A DNA stretch of 64,000 nt, taken from Pseudanabaena sp. lw0831. Its GTDB lineage: Bacteria > Cyanobacteriota > Cyanobacteriia > Pseudanabaenales > Pseudanabaenaceae. How positions within the stretch are numbered: position 1 is the stretch's first letter; the number at the start of each line of letters is the position of its first letter. Below, one piece after another: positions 1-8,933 of this stretch. The stretch is taken from positions 1 through 64,000 of the forward strand of contig NZ_BBJB01000051.1 in NCBI RefSeq assembly GCF_016584665.1. The letters run 5' to 3'. A program made the translations under genes and the position numbers. The notes beneath the pieces are model-generated. The model made no database searches, was not told the DNA's origin, and saw only the letters and a list, made by a program, of their open reading frames with translations.

Positions 1-137
1 GTTGAGATCTTAGGCTCATTAGTACATGCCGAGATTGCGATCGCGCCTACTAGTGAGAGTAAAAACAGAACTAAAAACGCTTTGGTTTTAATTACAGTTT
101 GAAATAATTTTTTAACGAGAGAAAAGAGATAAGACAT
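1..137 (-). CDS. Lipoprotein, N-terminal part only (runs off the window)
   Basis: The minus strand opens with ATG at 137 and stays open to the window edge for 45 codons. The peptide has basic residues (VKK, KTK), a hydrophobic stretch around residues 21-35 and a lipobox-like ISAC with Cys38, as expected for a type II signal peptide of an exported lipoprotein. The mature domain lies outside the window, so no function can be given. Only the signal peptide supports the call. Confidence 0.55.
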   Translation of the reverse strand, partial: MSYLFSLVKKLFQTVIKTKAFLVLFLLSLVGAIAISACTNEPKIS

Positions 138-279
138 GAAGATAGCTAATGGTGAAAAAGGGTAATTAAAAAACTAGGTAATGCTATTAATTTGCAATAA
201 GTGATCTACAAATATTAGAACATAAAAATTGCAAATAATTATCAATAAGTGTTTCAGTTAATAAAAAATTTGAGTATCT

Positions 280-1296
280 TTAACTAGTAACCACCTCAAA
301 TAGCCCCATACAGCCAGCATCAGCGATCGTATCTTGGTGCGGATGAAACATGTATTTACCCGTAAATCGATACGTCAACTCCAGAATATGTCGCTCGGCA
401 GTCCCCATTGTGATCACATCACTCTCCTCGCTTGGAGACATGCTGCGCCCAGTACGATAAACCTGAAACATATTGGCATGGACATGAAAGGTAGCTACTG
501 GGTCATACTCAATCATATTAAGGACATACAACCTCAATAACTGATTTTGCTGGACTGCGATCGGTTGCTGCATATAAAAGTGGGGAAGCCCATTAAAGGC
601 ATACATCTCATTACGCCCATCTCCATTCGTGTCATAGCCAGCCATGATTAAAACAATCTCATCCGCAGGTGGTCGAGGCGTAGGCGGATCGATGATGAAC
701 ATGCCGTACAGACCTTTACCGATATGCCGTGCCACTGGTTCGATATGACAGTGATAGAGATGAACTCCATAGGGCATCGCATCAAACTCATAGATAGTCG
801 CAGCACCATTACGAATTGGTTTAACTCCATCCATTTCCGAAGGATGTTCGCCATGAAAGTGCAATGAATGAGAATGCCCTCCTCTATTAGCAAAAGCAAT
901 TCGCACCCGATCGCCTTCTGTTGCTCTGAGGGTTGGGCCAGGCACGCGATCGTTTACATTCCAAGTAATAAAGTCAGTCGCCGCATCCAATTTTACGGTC
1001 TTACTTTGCGCCGTTAGCTGAAACTCTCGTACTGTGCGACCATTTTCTTGGGTAACTTTTCCATAATCAAATTCTCGTAGGGTAGCGATCGGGTCAAGTC
1101 CACTTACTTTGATTCTTTCCTGCGATGCTTCAGTAAGTTTCATCGGCGGAATCACAATTTTTTTTGGCGGATTGCTTGAAGATTTATCCTGTTCGCTATT
1201 GCGATTTGAGATAATTGGACTACAAGCGATCGCGCCGCCTATTAATCCCATCCCCCCAAGACCCAACTCTAATATTTTTCTGCGTTGCCGATCCAT
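280..1296 (-). CDS. Two-domain multicopper oxidase, Tat-type signal
   Basis: Secreted copper oxidase of 338 residues. The N-terminus has a twin-arginine-like motif (RQRRKIL) and a possible lipobox (GAIAC, Cys25). All four HxH pairs of a trinuclear copper cluster are visible: H146/H148, H182/H184, H271/H273 and H318/H320. Type 1 copper ligands sit in domain 1 (H143, C183, H191, M199); domain 2 lacks them, which fits the two-domain laccase/nitrite-reductase-like group rather than three-domain laccases. The substrate (phenols, metal ions, other) cannot be told from sequence. It stands alone in its orientation, with about 240 bp of AT-rich DNA upstream. Confidence 0.85.
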   Translation of the reverse strand: MDRQRRKILELGLGGMGLIGGAIACSPIISNRNSEQDKSSSNPPKKIVIPPMKLTEASQERIKVSGLDPIATLREFDYGKVTQENGRTVREFQLTAQSKTVKLDAATDFITWNVNDRVPGPTLRATEGDRVRIAFANRGGHSHSLHFHGEHPSEMDGVKPIRNGAATIYEFDAMPYGVHLYHCHIEPVARHIGKGLYGMFIIDPPTPRPPADEIVLIMAGYDTNGDGRNEMYAFNGLPHFYMQQPIAVQQNQLLRLYVLNMIEYDPVATFHVHANMFQVYRTGRSMSPSEESDVITMGTAERHILELTYRFTGKYMFHPHQDTIADAGCMGLFEVVTS

Positions 1297-1535
1297 TAAC
1301 TGTAACTACTTGCAATTGATTCCTATTTATCTTAGCGAACTTTACTATACTTTTGACTTATGAAGTTACGCCACTTTGACATTGTCAGTTTCAAGCTAAT
1401 TGCGATCACGACTTTTTTGTTCAATCTCAAGATAATGAGACACGCTATTAGACCTGTAAGTGGACTATATTTCTTGCTTTGAGACTCAATAAATACCAAT
1501 CAATTCAATTGTCAAATCAAATACCTTAAAAAACT

Positions 1536-2087
1536 ATGGATAATCGTTGGATTCAACTTTTGGGGGGAATCACATTTTTGATTCTGTATCTATTTTTCTC
1601 AGCCAAGACAGAAATGGGAACTAAGTTATTTATGAACCAAAATAGCGATCGCCTAGCAGAAATTATTAACTTTCTGCAAATTTCAGACAAACTAGCCACA
1701 GCAGGACAGCCAACAGCCAAGCAATTTCGATCAATTGCTGATGCTGGTTATGAAACAGTAATTAATTTGGCTTTACCTACTTCTGACGGAGCGATCGCTA
1801 ATGAAGCACAACTAGTTCAATCTTTCGGAATGGAATATATTGCCATTCCTGTAAATTGGGAAACTCCAACGATGGCGGATTTAGACGAATTTCTACAAGC
1901 AATGGAACAACGCCAACGGCAAAAAATCTTTGTCCATTGTGCTAAGAATATGCGCGTTTCTGCCTTTGTCTATCTGTATCGTCGCTTGCATCTCAATTGC
2001 GATCGCGAACAAGCGATCGCGGATTTACATAAAATTTGGCAGCCCAACGAGACTTGGCAAAAATTTATTGATGCAAAACTAACTTAA
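1536..2087 (+). CDS. Membrane-anchored tyrosine-phosphatase-like protein (DUF442 type)
   Basis: A 183-residue protein. Residues about 8-25 form a hydrophobic anchor. The rest resembles the beta-lactamase-hydrolase-like phosphatase family (DUF442): a GQPTAKQF segment near the domain start and a Cys-based phosphatase loop HCAKNMR (HCxxxxR) near residue 132. Cys and Arg of the loop are both present, so it should be catalytically competent. The substrate is unknown. Single gene; a weak hairpin followed by a T-run lies just downstream. Confidence 0.75.
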   Translation: MDNRWIQLLGGITFLILYLFFSAKTEMGTKLFMNQNSDRLAEIINFLQISDKLATAGQPTAKQFRSIADAGYETVINLALPTSDGAIANEAQLVQSFGMEYIAIPVNWETPTMADLDEFLQAMEQRQRQKIFVHCAKNMRVSAFVYLYRRLHLNCDREQAIADLHKIWQPNETWQKFIDAKLT

Positions 2088-2095
2088 ATCTAAAG

Positions 2096-2130
2096 CTGAT
2101 GCTGTCCACTTCGCGAGCATTAGTTTTTTC
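2096..2130 (+). terminator. Weak intrinsic terminator after the phosphatase gene
   Basis: Arms CTGATGCT (2096-2103) and AGCATTAG (2116-2123) can pair (one G-T), followed directly by six T. Confidence 0.45.
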
Positions 2131-2148
2131 AATGTCGTAACTTTTGTG

Positions 2149-2646
2149 TCAACTAGGATCGCAGCGTATTTCAATCAGAAATCCATCGGGGTCATAAAAA
2201 TAAATGCCTCTACCAGTAGGACGAGTAACAGGTTCACCCTCAATTTGGACTTGATGCGATCGCAATACCGCCACCGCTTGCTCAAAAAGTTCTGGAGCAA
2301 TATCAAAGGCTAGATGATTAGCACGAGTAAATTGCTGCTGCGGATCAAGATCGGGTGGCGTAAGTTCAGGTTCCCAAAACAAATCGAGAACAGTGCCATC
2401 GGGAGTTCTAAAATTCGCAACTTTGCCTGCTGCTACTAGATTAACTAAAGTACTAGGAACCTCATCACCAACAAGTTGATGCAGTCCCAAAATGTTGCCA
2501 TAAAAATTACAAGAAACCTGCATGTCCCGCACATTCAGAGCAATGTGATGCACTCGTCGTAAAGCTCCATTTGCGATCGCCGTTTGCATAGATAGCGTAG
2601 TTGAACTATTTGACGACATAAAATTAGTTCTAGCTAGGTTTACCAA
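2149..2646 (-). CDS. VOC (glyoxalase/bleomycin-resistance) family protein
   Basis: A 165-residue protein with one vicinal-oxygen-chelate domain from about residue 30. It starts with VHHIALNVRDM and ends with YFYDPDGFLIEIRCDP, a typical VOC strand pair with a His near the start and the closing Glu that usually bind metal. HLAFDI in the middle supplies another likely ligand. Members include dioxygenases, isomerases and antibiotic-binding proteins, so the reaction is open. An alternative ATG exists at residue 10. A long hairpin lies upstream at 2672-2730. Confidence 0.8.
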   Translation of the reverse strand: MVNLARTNFMSSNSSTTLSMQTAIANGALRRVHHIALNVRDMQVSCNFYGNILGLHQLVGDEVPSTLVNLVAAGKVANFRTPDGTVLDLFWEPELTPPDLDPQQQFTRANHLAFDIAPELFEQAVAVLRSHQVQIEGEPVTRPTGRGIYFYDPDGFLIEIRCDPS

Positions 2647-2671
2647 TAGATTAAGACGATTTATCTACTCT

Positions 2672-2730
2672 ATAGCAATAAAGATAGAAGTTGCCGTGCA
2701 AAGCACGGCAACTTTTATCTTTATTGCTAT
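2672..2730. repeat. Long hairpin, 28-bp arms, loop AAA
   Basis: Arms 2672-2699 and 2703-2730 pair along 28 bp with a single G-T; the apex is GCAAAGC. It lies upstream of the VOC gene and downstream of the DUF29 gene on the same strand, so it may terminate the latter. Member of the three-base-loop hairpin family of this window. Confidence 0.85.
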
Positions 2731-2818
2731 CAGGAAAATTTAAGTTTACAGAGCGATCGCAATTACAATCAAAAGCCAACCACATCACTTTCACAACATT
2801 GGCTGAATAACATTTACT

Positions 2819-3271
2819 TTAGTCAAACTCTTTAGCAATATCTTCGGGAAAATTTAAATCCAAAATTTGTTCAATCGTATAAGGACATTCTTGAGGCAAA
2901 CTTTTAGCATCCAGAGGAGTTTCAAGCACCACTATATACAAAGCCGCCTCATAACTATCTTTAATTATTTCTCTAAGCTTATTTTTGAGGCTAGGGCTAT
3001 CCCTCAAGATCCAGTGAACCTCTCGACGTTCGCTGTCAATTGTCACTTGCCAAATTTTACTATGCTCTTTTGGCAGTAAATGCCACTTTAGCAAATGACC
3101 AAGCAAAACATTAAAGTGAGTCCTTAACTCTCTACTTTCTTGTCTCCCCAAAGATTCAATCTCTTTAGCTAGATTTTTTGAGTCAAGCCCATCAACTTCA
3201 CATGCTCGTAATTTTTCAGACTGCTCTAGTGTCCAACGATAAAAATCTGACTCATACAGACCCATTGCCAT
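2819..3271 (-). CDS. DUF29 family protein
   Basis: A 150-residue protein with the DUF29 pattern: YESDFYRWTLEQ at the N-terminus, LAKEIESLGRQE in the first third, then LLGHLLKWH. The family is very common in cyanobacteria, often near mobile or toxin-antitoxin genes, and has no proven function. There is no signal peptide, so it should be cytoplasmic. Confidence 0.85.
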   Translation of the reverse strand: MAMGLYESDFYRWTLEQSEKLRACEVDGLDSKNLAKEIESLGRQESRELRTHFNVLLGHLLKWHLLPKEHSKIWQVTIDSERREVHWILRDSPSLKNKLREIIKDSYEAALYIVVLETPLDAKSLPQECPYTIEQILDLNFPEDIAKEFD

Positions 3272-3407
3272 ATACCTTTGCCTTAAGCTTTTTCTATTTT
3301 CCTCTAGAACTATTCAAACATGAATCTAAAATCCACTAAAGCTAAATCTCAATCACTAGTTATTCTGTAGCGATTTTAGGCTCCAAATCTAACTATAAAT
3401 AGTAGTT

Positions 3408-3491
3408 AGCTTACGAATTTACATAAAAGCTCTAAGCTTGCGTAAATATCCATTATCGTAAGCTAGGCGGCATACCTTAAATTCGTAAGCT
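3408..3491. repeat. Inverted repeat AGCTTACGAATTTA with internal partial copies
   Basis: The 397-bp gap between the DUF29 gene and the next lipoprotein holds perfect 14-bp arms at 3408-3421 and 3478-3491. Two further partial copies (AGCTTGCGTAAAT near 3434 and ATCGTAAGCT near 3455) lie between them. It could be an operator cluster or a small repeat element. I see no gene in the rest of the gap. Confidence 0.6.
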
Positions 3492-3668
3492 TATTTTGGT
3501 TAGTTTATTTTGAGGTTGAATCATGCCTACGTGTAAAACACATCAGCAATCGCTTGTAAAGATGAATTTATTTTCTGAAACTATTGCCAATTATGCCTTT
3601 AAGCATTAGCGTAACCTTCTGTAAGGATGTACCCCAAGCTCTAACCAAAAACAAACCATTAAGTGAAT

Positions 3669-4304
3669 ATGAAAAAATATCTTTCTTTTGTAGTTAGTTT
3701 AATTTTATTTACTGTAAGTGCCTGTACCCCATCTAAAAGCGAACCCGCAAGCTCAAGCAAGTCAGCATCTCCAAGTAATTCATCTGATAAAGCTAAAGAT
3801 GGAGAACTCAAGACAGATTCTAAATCTGAACCAGCAGCAACAGGTTGGCAAGATTACAGTTCAGGTACAGGGAAATTCAGCGTACAAATGCCAAATAAAC
3901 CACAAGAGCTATCTCAAGAACAGAAAACTGATGTTGGTGAAGTCAAGATAAATATGGTGCTGTCTGAGTCTAATACCTCAGCCTATATGGTTGGATATAA
4001 TGACTATCCCGCAAAATTCACTGATTCTGAGATCCCAATAAGGGTAACTCAAGCTGTCAAAGGTTTTGTTACTGGTAGCATTAAAGGTGAAATCAAATCT
4101 TCTAAAGAGTTTAAGCTTGGCGAAACTCCATGCATAGATTTTGAGGGTAGTGGCAAGATTCAATCAACTGATGCATCAGCGAAAGGGCGAATTTGTATTG
4201 CAGACAATATTCGTCTTTATCAAGTAGTTGTAGTAGCTCCTTCAGACAAGTTCTCAAATGCTGATGCCGATCGCTTTATTGCCTCATTTAAAATCAATAA
4301 GTGA
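3669..4304 (+). CDS. Secreted lipoprotein of unknown function
   Basis: Residues 1-19 form a lipoprotein signal (KK, hydrophobic core, lipobox VSAC). A Ser/Lys/Ala-rich low-complexity linker follows, then a globular domain of about 150 residues beginning WQDYSSGTGKFSVQMP. The domain looks like the small beta-rich extracytoplasmic domains common in cyanobacterial lipoproteins, but I do not recognise a named family. ATG at 3669 was preferred over a GTG two codons upstream because it opens directly into MKKYL. A hairpin terminator follows within 10 bp. Confidence 0.75.
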   Translation: MKKYLSFVVSLILFTVSACTPSKSEPASSSKSASPSNSSDKAKDGELKTDSKSEPAATGWQDYSSGTGKFSVQMPNKPQELSQEQKTDVGEVKINMVLSESNTSAYMVGYNDYPAKFTDSEIPIRVTQAVKGFVTGSIKGEIKSSKEFKLGETPCIDFEGSGKIQSTDASAKGRICIADNIRLYQVVVVAPSDKFSNADADRFIASFKINK

Positions 4305-4311
4305 TGAAGCT

Positions 4312-4370
4312 AAGATATAAAAAACAAAGAAAGAGTTGCGGAGCAACTCTTTCTTTGTTTTTTATATCTT
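4312..4370. terminator. Bidirectional hairpin terminator, 28-bp perfect arms
   Basis: Arms 4312-4339 and 4343-4370 are perfectly complementary with loop GGA; the outer arms are AT-rich. It lies between two convergent genes, so it can end transcription from both sides. Confidence 0.85.
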
Positions 4371-4383
4371 CAATTAGCTTGTA

Positions 4384-5133
4384 TTATTTGGCTGGAGGAG
4401 TTTGAGTGAGACTCGCTTGTCCTGGGAGGAGATTGTCAATAACTGTTTGAGTGGGTAGTGGCGCATCAAAGCTTCGCAATAATTCACTGGTTTTAGAAAT
4501 TTCTTTCCACTCATTGAGAGTCAAACGACGCACAACTGGAGGTGTTGTAGAGTTAGGTTTAACAATTATTTCTTCACCTGTCAATAAAATAATTTCATTT
4601 GATTGATTGGCTAACTTAACCACCACCGTTCCTTCCCAAGAGAAAAACCTAATACCCTTGTTGATGTCTTTAGGAATTTCGACAAAGGCTGTTGTCCCAC
4701 GAATTGCGGCCGTGGCATAGGCTGTAGATATTTCAGTTGGAACTTTTAAGCCAGGTTTCACCCAAGTGATCATCTTGCCCTCTGTAAGATTAAGTCGATT
4801 GTTGGGTTTAATCTGTACACTCGAGTTACCACCAATCCGAAATCCTATTCCATTATCGAATTCAATTTGAGTTTTCCCCTTTCCTTGGGTACGCACTGTA
4901 TCAGCTACATGTAAACCCATGCCAACTTTAGCATCAGTTTCTTTGGTGTCTGTCTTTGATAATACTGACACAGGCTTTTCTTCAACCAGTGATACTTTTG
5001 CGATCGCTTGTTCTTGAACCACTATGGGCTTAGGCGTAGCATTAGTTACAGGAGCAGTCGGTATAGCAGTGGGTTGAGATTCACAACTAAATAGCGCGAT
5101 CGCCATAGCAGTCATTAACAAAGAACGTTTCAT
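4384..5133 (-). CDS. FecR-domain lipoprotein
   Basis: A 249-residue protein with a lipoprotein signal (MKRSLLMTAMAIALFSC) and a FecR domain at about residues 70-195. Typical features are LHVADTVRTQGKGKTQIEF, then GGNSSVQI and a line beginning AAIRGTTAFVEI. In classic systems FecR is an anti-sigma sensor, but cyanobacterial proteins of this shape usually stand alone with no ECF sigma factor, as here. A role in ligand sensing or envelope scaffolding is inference. Confidence 0.8.
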   Translation of the reverse strand: MKRSLLMTAMAIALFSCESQPTAIPTAPVTNATPKPIVVQEQAIAKVSLVEEKPVSVLSKTDTKETDAKVGMGLHVADTVRTQGKGKTQIEFDNGIGFRIGGNSSVQIKPNNRLNLTEGKMITWVKPGLKVPTEISTAYATAAIRGTTAFVEIPKDINKGIRFFSWEGTVVVKLANQSNEIILLTGEEIIVKPNSTTPPVVRRLTLNEWKEISKTSELLRSFDAPLPTQTVIDNLLPGQASLTQTPPAK

Positions 5134-5261
5134 GAGAACATCTCATCTAAAATTTAGAATTTATTCTAAATAGATGTTTGCATAGTCACAAAAACTAGGC
5201 AAGTGTATTTTATGCTTAATGTCAAAATCTTTACTTTGTATACACTTGATTGATTTTAAAT

Positions 5262-5471
5262 TCAAATCTCTATTTCGATTTTGCCTGAGCCATTGCAAAA
5301 TGCGCAATTTTCTTCGCGTTGAATTTCGCCAGAGCAATCACGGATTGATATATAGCCTTTACCTTCGCAGTGACGACAAGTCTTGGTTGATAGAGTAGTA
5401 GATAAAAGGCGATCGCCTTTTGTATTTATTTGCATAATTTTTGGCGTGTCACATTTGAGGTCGATTATCAT
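5262..5471 (-). CDS. Small protein with two CxxCxGxG zinc motifs
   Basis: A 69-residue protein whose second half has CRHCEGKG and CAFCNGSG, the zinc-binding repeats of the DnaJ cysteine-rich domain. One pair of motifs is enough for one zinc centre. Free-standing versions of this module are common in bacteria and are thought to act in protein interactions; no specific role can be given. Its start overlaps the C-terminal part of the interrupted membrane-protein gene by 23 bp, so the two were once co-transcribed. Confidence 0.7.
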   Translation of the reverse strand: MIIDLKCDTPKIMQINTKGDRLLSTTLSTKTCRHCEGKGYISIRDCSGEIQREENCAFCNGSGKIEIEI

Positions 5472-5769
5472 AATCAGGATTGTGGTTATTCGATATATAG
5501 GTAACTATTAAGAACAGAAGCCCAAATAATCCAGCTCCAAAAATTAATCCTTGAGACAATGGCGAGTTAAAGGTATATAGCGGATGATTTTCTAGCCTCT
5601 TGTGCAATCCAGCATGAACAATCAAAAATATCGCAAATACAATTCTTGACCATTCTTTAACCCTAGTGTTTTCGTTAAAGCCTAACCAAAAAATGATTGC
5701 GAAGAATGGGACATGGATAGCAATAAAAGAAGTTGCAGCTATTTGCTCTGGCAAACTGTTCAATATATA
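5449..5769 (-). pseudogene. C-terminal part of a small membrane protein split by the Tn3 element
   Basis: The reading frame runs from the transposon edge to the stop at 5449 and encodes three or four hydrophobic helices (IAIHVPFFAIIFWLGF, SRIVFAIFLIVHAGL, LIFGAGLFGLLFLIV). Its only in-frame start is a TTG at 5763, beside the insertion. Removing the transposon and one ATATA copy joins it in frame to the piece at 10471-10562, giving HLLYILNSLPEQ across the junction. The joined protein looks like DUF6713-type small membrane proteins (family name from memory). No known function. Confidence 0.85.
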
Positions 5770-5807
5770 GGCATGTAATCAGGATACGTGTAAAACAGTG
5801 CCACGAA
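5770..5807 (+). repeat. Left terminal inverted repeat of the Tn3 element
   Basis: Positions 5779-5807 match the right end at 29 of 29 bases. The outer nine bases (GGCATGTAA) differ from the right end's GGGGTATAG except for a few positions. ATATA precedes it. Confidence 0.85.
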
Positions 5808-5819
5808 ACGCTGAAGCAT

Positions 5820-8801
5820 TTACTGAGAAGGCTCTTGAACGATCTCAATTGGCAAGCTAACTGCCAGATCCAAAGGTTCGGGAATAGTCGTCAGATCGAC
5901 AACATAGTCGCCATAACGCTTTAAATGTCTAGTCAGATAAGGACTCAAAGTAGAGAGTAACACGCGGTCAACCTTATGACCCTCATCAACCAAACTCCGT
6001 ACCGCAGCAGAAATATCCACAGTATTCTGAAAAATCACCGCACTGGCAACTAAGTCGAGATACTTGAGCCGCTTCTCTTGTTCTTCAGGATCGTGGTCTG
6101 TAAGTACCCCCTGCTTACCAAAAAATAACCAGTCCAGAAAATTGTGATAGCCTTCGACAATATTGGTGCAAGCTGTAATCTCCTGACGTAAAGCGCGGTC
6201 GGAAATATATTGCAGCAAAAACAACGTTCTAACTACCTGTCCCAAGGCTTGAAAAGTCTGGTACAGGCGATTCTTGCGACTATTACCCCCTAATCTTCGC
6301 AAGATCGTTGAAGGCATCAACTTACCCGCCTGAATGGACAAAGTTACACGAATTAAATCCTGCCAATGAGTCTGAATCAACTTCCAATCCACCACATCCG
6401 TAAATAACGGATCGATGTATTTATACACAGCCTCTGGACTGGGACGAAAGAACTTATAATCCTGCCAATTGCGAATCCGAGGCATCAGCTTGATTCCCAA
6501 TAGATAGGACAAAGCAAAGACAGTCAATGATTGACCTTGAGTATCTGCATGTAAGGTATCTGGTTGAATATCGGAACTGTTCTTCAGTAACCCATCCAAG
6601 ATATACACTGCCTCCCATACTCCACAGGTAATAAAGTGGGTGAACAGCGCAATGTAAGTATCTGAGACATGATGGTAAGCAATCCCACCATAACCGCCAT
6701 AGCGGATATGGTACTCTGACATCAAACTGTTTTCATGGATCTGAAACTTGCTTCCATCAGCGGCGGCGCGTTTCCCCGTTCCCCAACACTTGGGCAACGG
6801 GAGTAAATTGTAAGCATTAATCAACTCCCGTATTGCTGCTTCGATTTGGCTGGTTTGAATATGTAGTCGATTGATACGCGACAACATCTGTCCGTTAATC
6901 AGTCCGCGTGTATGACGTGCTGTTTGATAGGGACCAAGGTTACACCCATAACCAAACACAGCCAGAATATATCGCTCAGTGGGTTGGTCTATTTTAGCCT
7001 CAGAGCCTGAAGCTAATCCAAAATGCCGCGTCCAGTTGAGCCAATGTTCCACATTGCACAGGATATCCAATACGCTCCGCTCTGGCAAACGTTCCCAAAT
7101 CTTAGCTTCGAGTTCATCGGCACCAGACGGTTTCACTTCTGCTACCAAACGTTTAAGGACGGGTGCTCCAACTTCGTTAATGGTAATCTGACTGCCATCT
7201 TGACAGATCTGGTCAACTGTCTGTGCCACCTCTGTTAATTGCTGTTTTAAAGCAGCCACAAAGGACTCAGCGGTTACTGGTAAACCGCTTTGCATTCCAT
7301 AACTTGCCAAGTCGTGTTCACATTCTTCCCATGAAAGTAACTGTTCGCGAAAGTCGGCGTATTGCTCGGAACCAGCGACAGAGATATCTCCTGTCTTCAA
7401 CTCAGCCGCTAAATAGGTGAAGATGCACACTTCCAGATGAACTCTCGACAGTACTTGCTCTTCCCCACGCTGTTCCACCACCAATCGTCTCCACCGCTCA
7501 CTGATGAAACTCAAATCGAGATCGTCGCTGGGTAAATATTTACTGCGCCGCTGTTCTTGCTTCAACACAAACGCCAAAGCTACAGGTAACGATTGATCTT
7601 GAGAGGTCGATTGAAGCTCCAAAGATCTGACCAATTCAAATAGCAACGGACGATAACGACTGAAAAAATGCCGAATTAATGGTAAATAATTATCGCTGTT
7701 GTAAGTCGTAATTGCCTGACAGCGTTCGAGTAGCTCGGCGGAACCACCATGAGACTGTAGTAGGGCTTGCACTTGATTTCCGAATGTTTGTTCGTCAGGA
7801 TGATCGACAGATACCTCTAAAATCTCCGCTAACACCCCTAGCATCACTTCAGTTTGCTTGAGATGTTGTTCTCTGAGTTCCACCAACCGTTGGCGGGCAA
7901 GGTAGTGAATTTTCCGCATCCGCTTGAGAAACAGATCGACCAAATAATCTCTGGTTTTAACTTGCGCCCGATAGAGCAAACACACCAGTAAAGCGTTTCG
8001 TTTATTAGTTTTGATATCTCGAAAATCCGAAATGTCCAGCGCTTTAGCTTGAGCAGCAAAAGATTGAATCTTACTCTTAGCAATCCCCGCTAACAACCGT
8101 TGGGCATTGCCAAAAGACATCAACTTGTCAAATTTAGATTGCAACTGAATGATGTGGGAAAGTCTAACACTCTTGGGCGGAGATTTGAGTAAATTGAGGG
8201 TGACCTGACCTTCGACGGGTTGAGACAAGAGTAGCTCGTCTAAAAAAGTCTGCTCCGCAGGAGTTAACTTTGATGCCACCTGTTGAAATAATCTGTGATT
8301 GGTAATCGACCGTACATTGCCAGCTAGTCGATCTAAGGTACTAAACGCTGGTAACTCATAGCTTTCTTTGACCAATTCCTCAATCGCCACATTAATTAAA
8401 TCGGCGTTACGATCCATCGTTGTCGCCGCCGTTGCGATAGCAATAGCGATATGTTGACGTGCGCCAGCATCAAAGATTTTAACTTTCAGAAAAGTCCGAA
8501 TCGCTGTTTCATATCGACGTTGCGATCGCAGGGGGGCAATGGCATCAACTGAACTGTTTAGATTCAATAGTTTCCGTAAATGCTCAATGAGTGCGGTTGG
8601 AATTGATGCCCCATCTGGAAAGTACCCTAGTCGTTGAAAAGCTTTCAGAGATATCAACAAGCGAAATCGACCTTCTTTACTGGCGGTTTGGACACGAGCA
8701 AAAGCTAGCTCGGATTCAGTTGGGGTATAGAGTTCGACTAATTCTTTGAGATTCGGGAGAGATTTAAAACGAGGATAGGCGGTGCGTTCGATTGCGGTCA
8801 T
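5820..8801 (-). CDS. tnpA: Tn3-family transposase TnpA
   Basis: A 993-residue DDE transposase, the normal full length for Tn3. The N-terminal DUF4158-type region is followed by the catalytic core: D682 in AADGSKFQ, D753 in HADTQGQS and E883 in NIVEGYHNFLDW, then the conserved EEQEKRLKYLDL tail. Spacing matches the family, and the frame is intact, so the enzyme is probably active. It catalyses replicative transposition, giving a cointegrate that needs a resolvase. Its stop codon lies 12 bp inside the left inverted repeat. Confidence 0.96.
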   Translation of the reverse strand: MTAIERTAYPRFKSLPNLKELVELYTPTESELAFARVQTASKEGRFRLLISLKAFQRLGYFPDGASIPTALIEHLRKLLNLNSSVDAIAPLRSQRRYETAIRTFLKVKIFDAGARQHIAIAIATAATTMDRNADLINVAIEELVKESYELPAFSTLDRLAGNVRSITNHRLFQQVASKLTPAEQTFLDELLLSQPVEGQVTLNLLKSPPKSVRLSHIIQLQSKFDKLMSFGNAQRLLAGIAKSKIQSFAAQAKALDISDFRDIKTNKRNALLVCLLYRAQVKTRDYLVDLFLKRMRKIHYLARQRLVELREQHLKQTEVMLGVLAEILEVSVDHPDEQTFGNQVQALLQSHGGSAELLERCQAITTYNSDNYLPLIRHFFSRYRPLLFELVRSLELQSTSQDQSLPVALAFVLKQEQRRSKYLPSDDLDLSFISERWRRLVVEQRGEEQVLSRVHLEVCIFTYLAAELKTGDISVAGSEQYADFREQLLSWEECEHDLASYGMQSGLPVTAESFVAALKQQLTEVAQTVDQICQDGSQITINEVGAPVLKRLVAEVKPSGADELEAKIWERLPERSVLDILCNVEHWLNWTRHFGLASGSEAKIDQPTERYILAVFGYGCNLGPYQTARHTRGLINGQMLSRINRLHIQTSQIEAAIRELINAYNLLPLPKCWGTGKRAAADGSKFQIHENSLMSEYHIRYGGYGGIAYHHVSDTYIALFTHFITCGVWEAVYILDGLLKNSSDIQPDTLHADTQGQSLTVFALSYLLGIKLMPRIRNWQDYKFFRPSPEAVYKYIDPLFTDVVDWKLIQTHWQDLIRVTLSIQAGKLMPSTILRRLGGNSRKNRLYQTFQALGQVVRTLFLLQYISDRALRQEITACTNIVEGYHNFLDWLFFGKQGVLTDHDPEEQEKRLKYLDLVASAVIFQNTVDISAAVRSLVDEGHKVDRVLLSTLSPYLTRHLKRYGDYVVDLTTIPEPLDLAVSLPIEIVQEPSQ

Positions 8802-8864
8802 TAAATTAGGCGATTACCGCCGATTTTCGGTAACACAAACGGTAATTAGCGTTAGGCTCATTTT

Positions 8865-8896
8865 CCTAGTTGAGAGTATTAATTATACTCCTAGTT
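8865..8896. other. Candidate internal resolution site core
   Basis: Between tnpA and the recombinase gene, a palindrome (GAGTAT at 8874-8879 with ATACTC at 8885-8890, 5-bp centre) is flanked by the direct repeat CCTAGTT at 8865-8871 and 8890-8896. The layout of core inverted repeat plus direct repeats resembles the resolution sites of TnpI-type tyrosine recombinases. The assignment is inference from position and symmetry. Confidence 0.4.
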
Positions 8897-8933
8897 TAAA
8901 CCACTTGTAGATTGATAAGGTGCTTGACAATTC

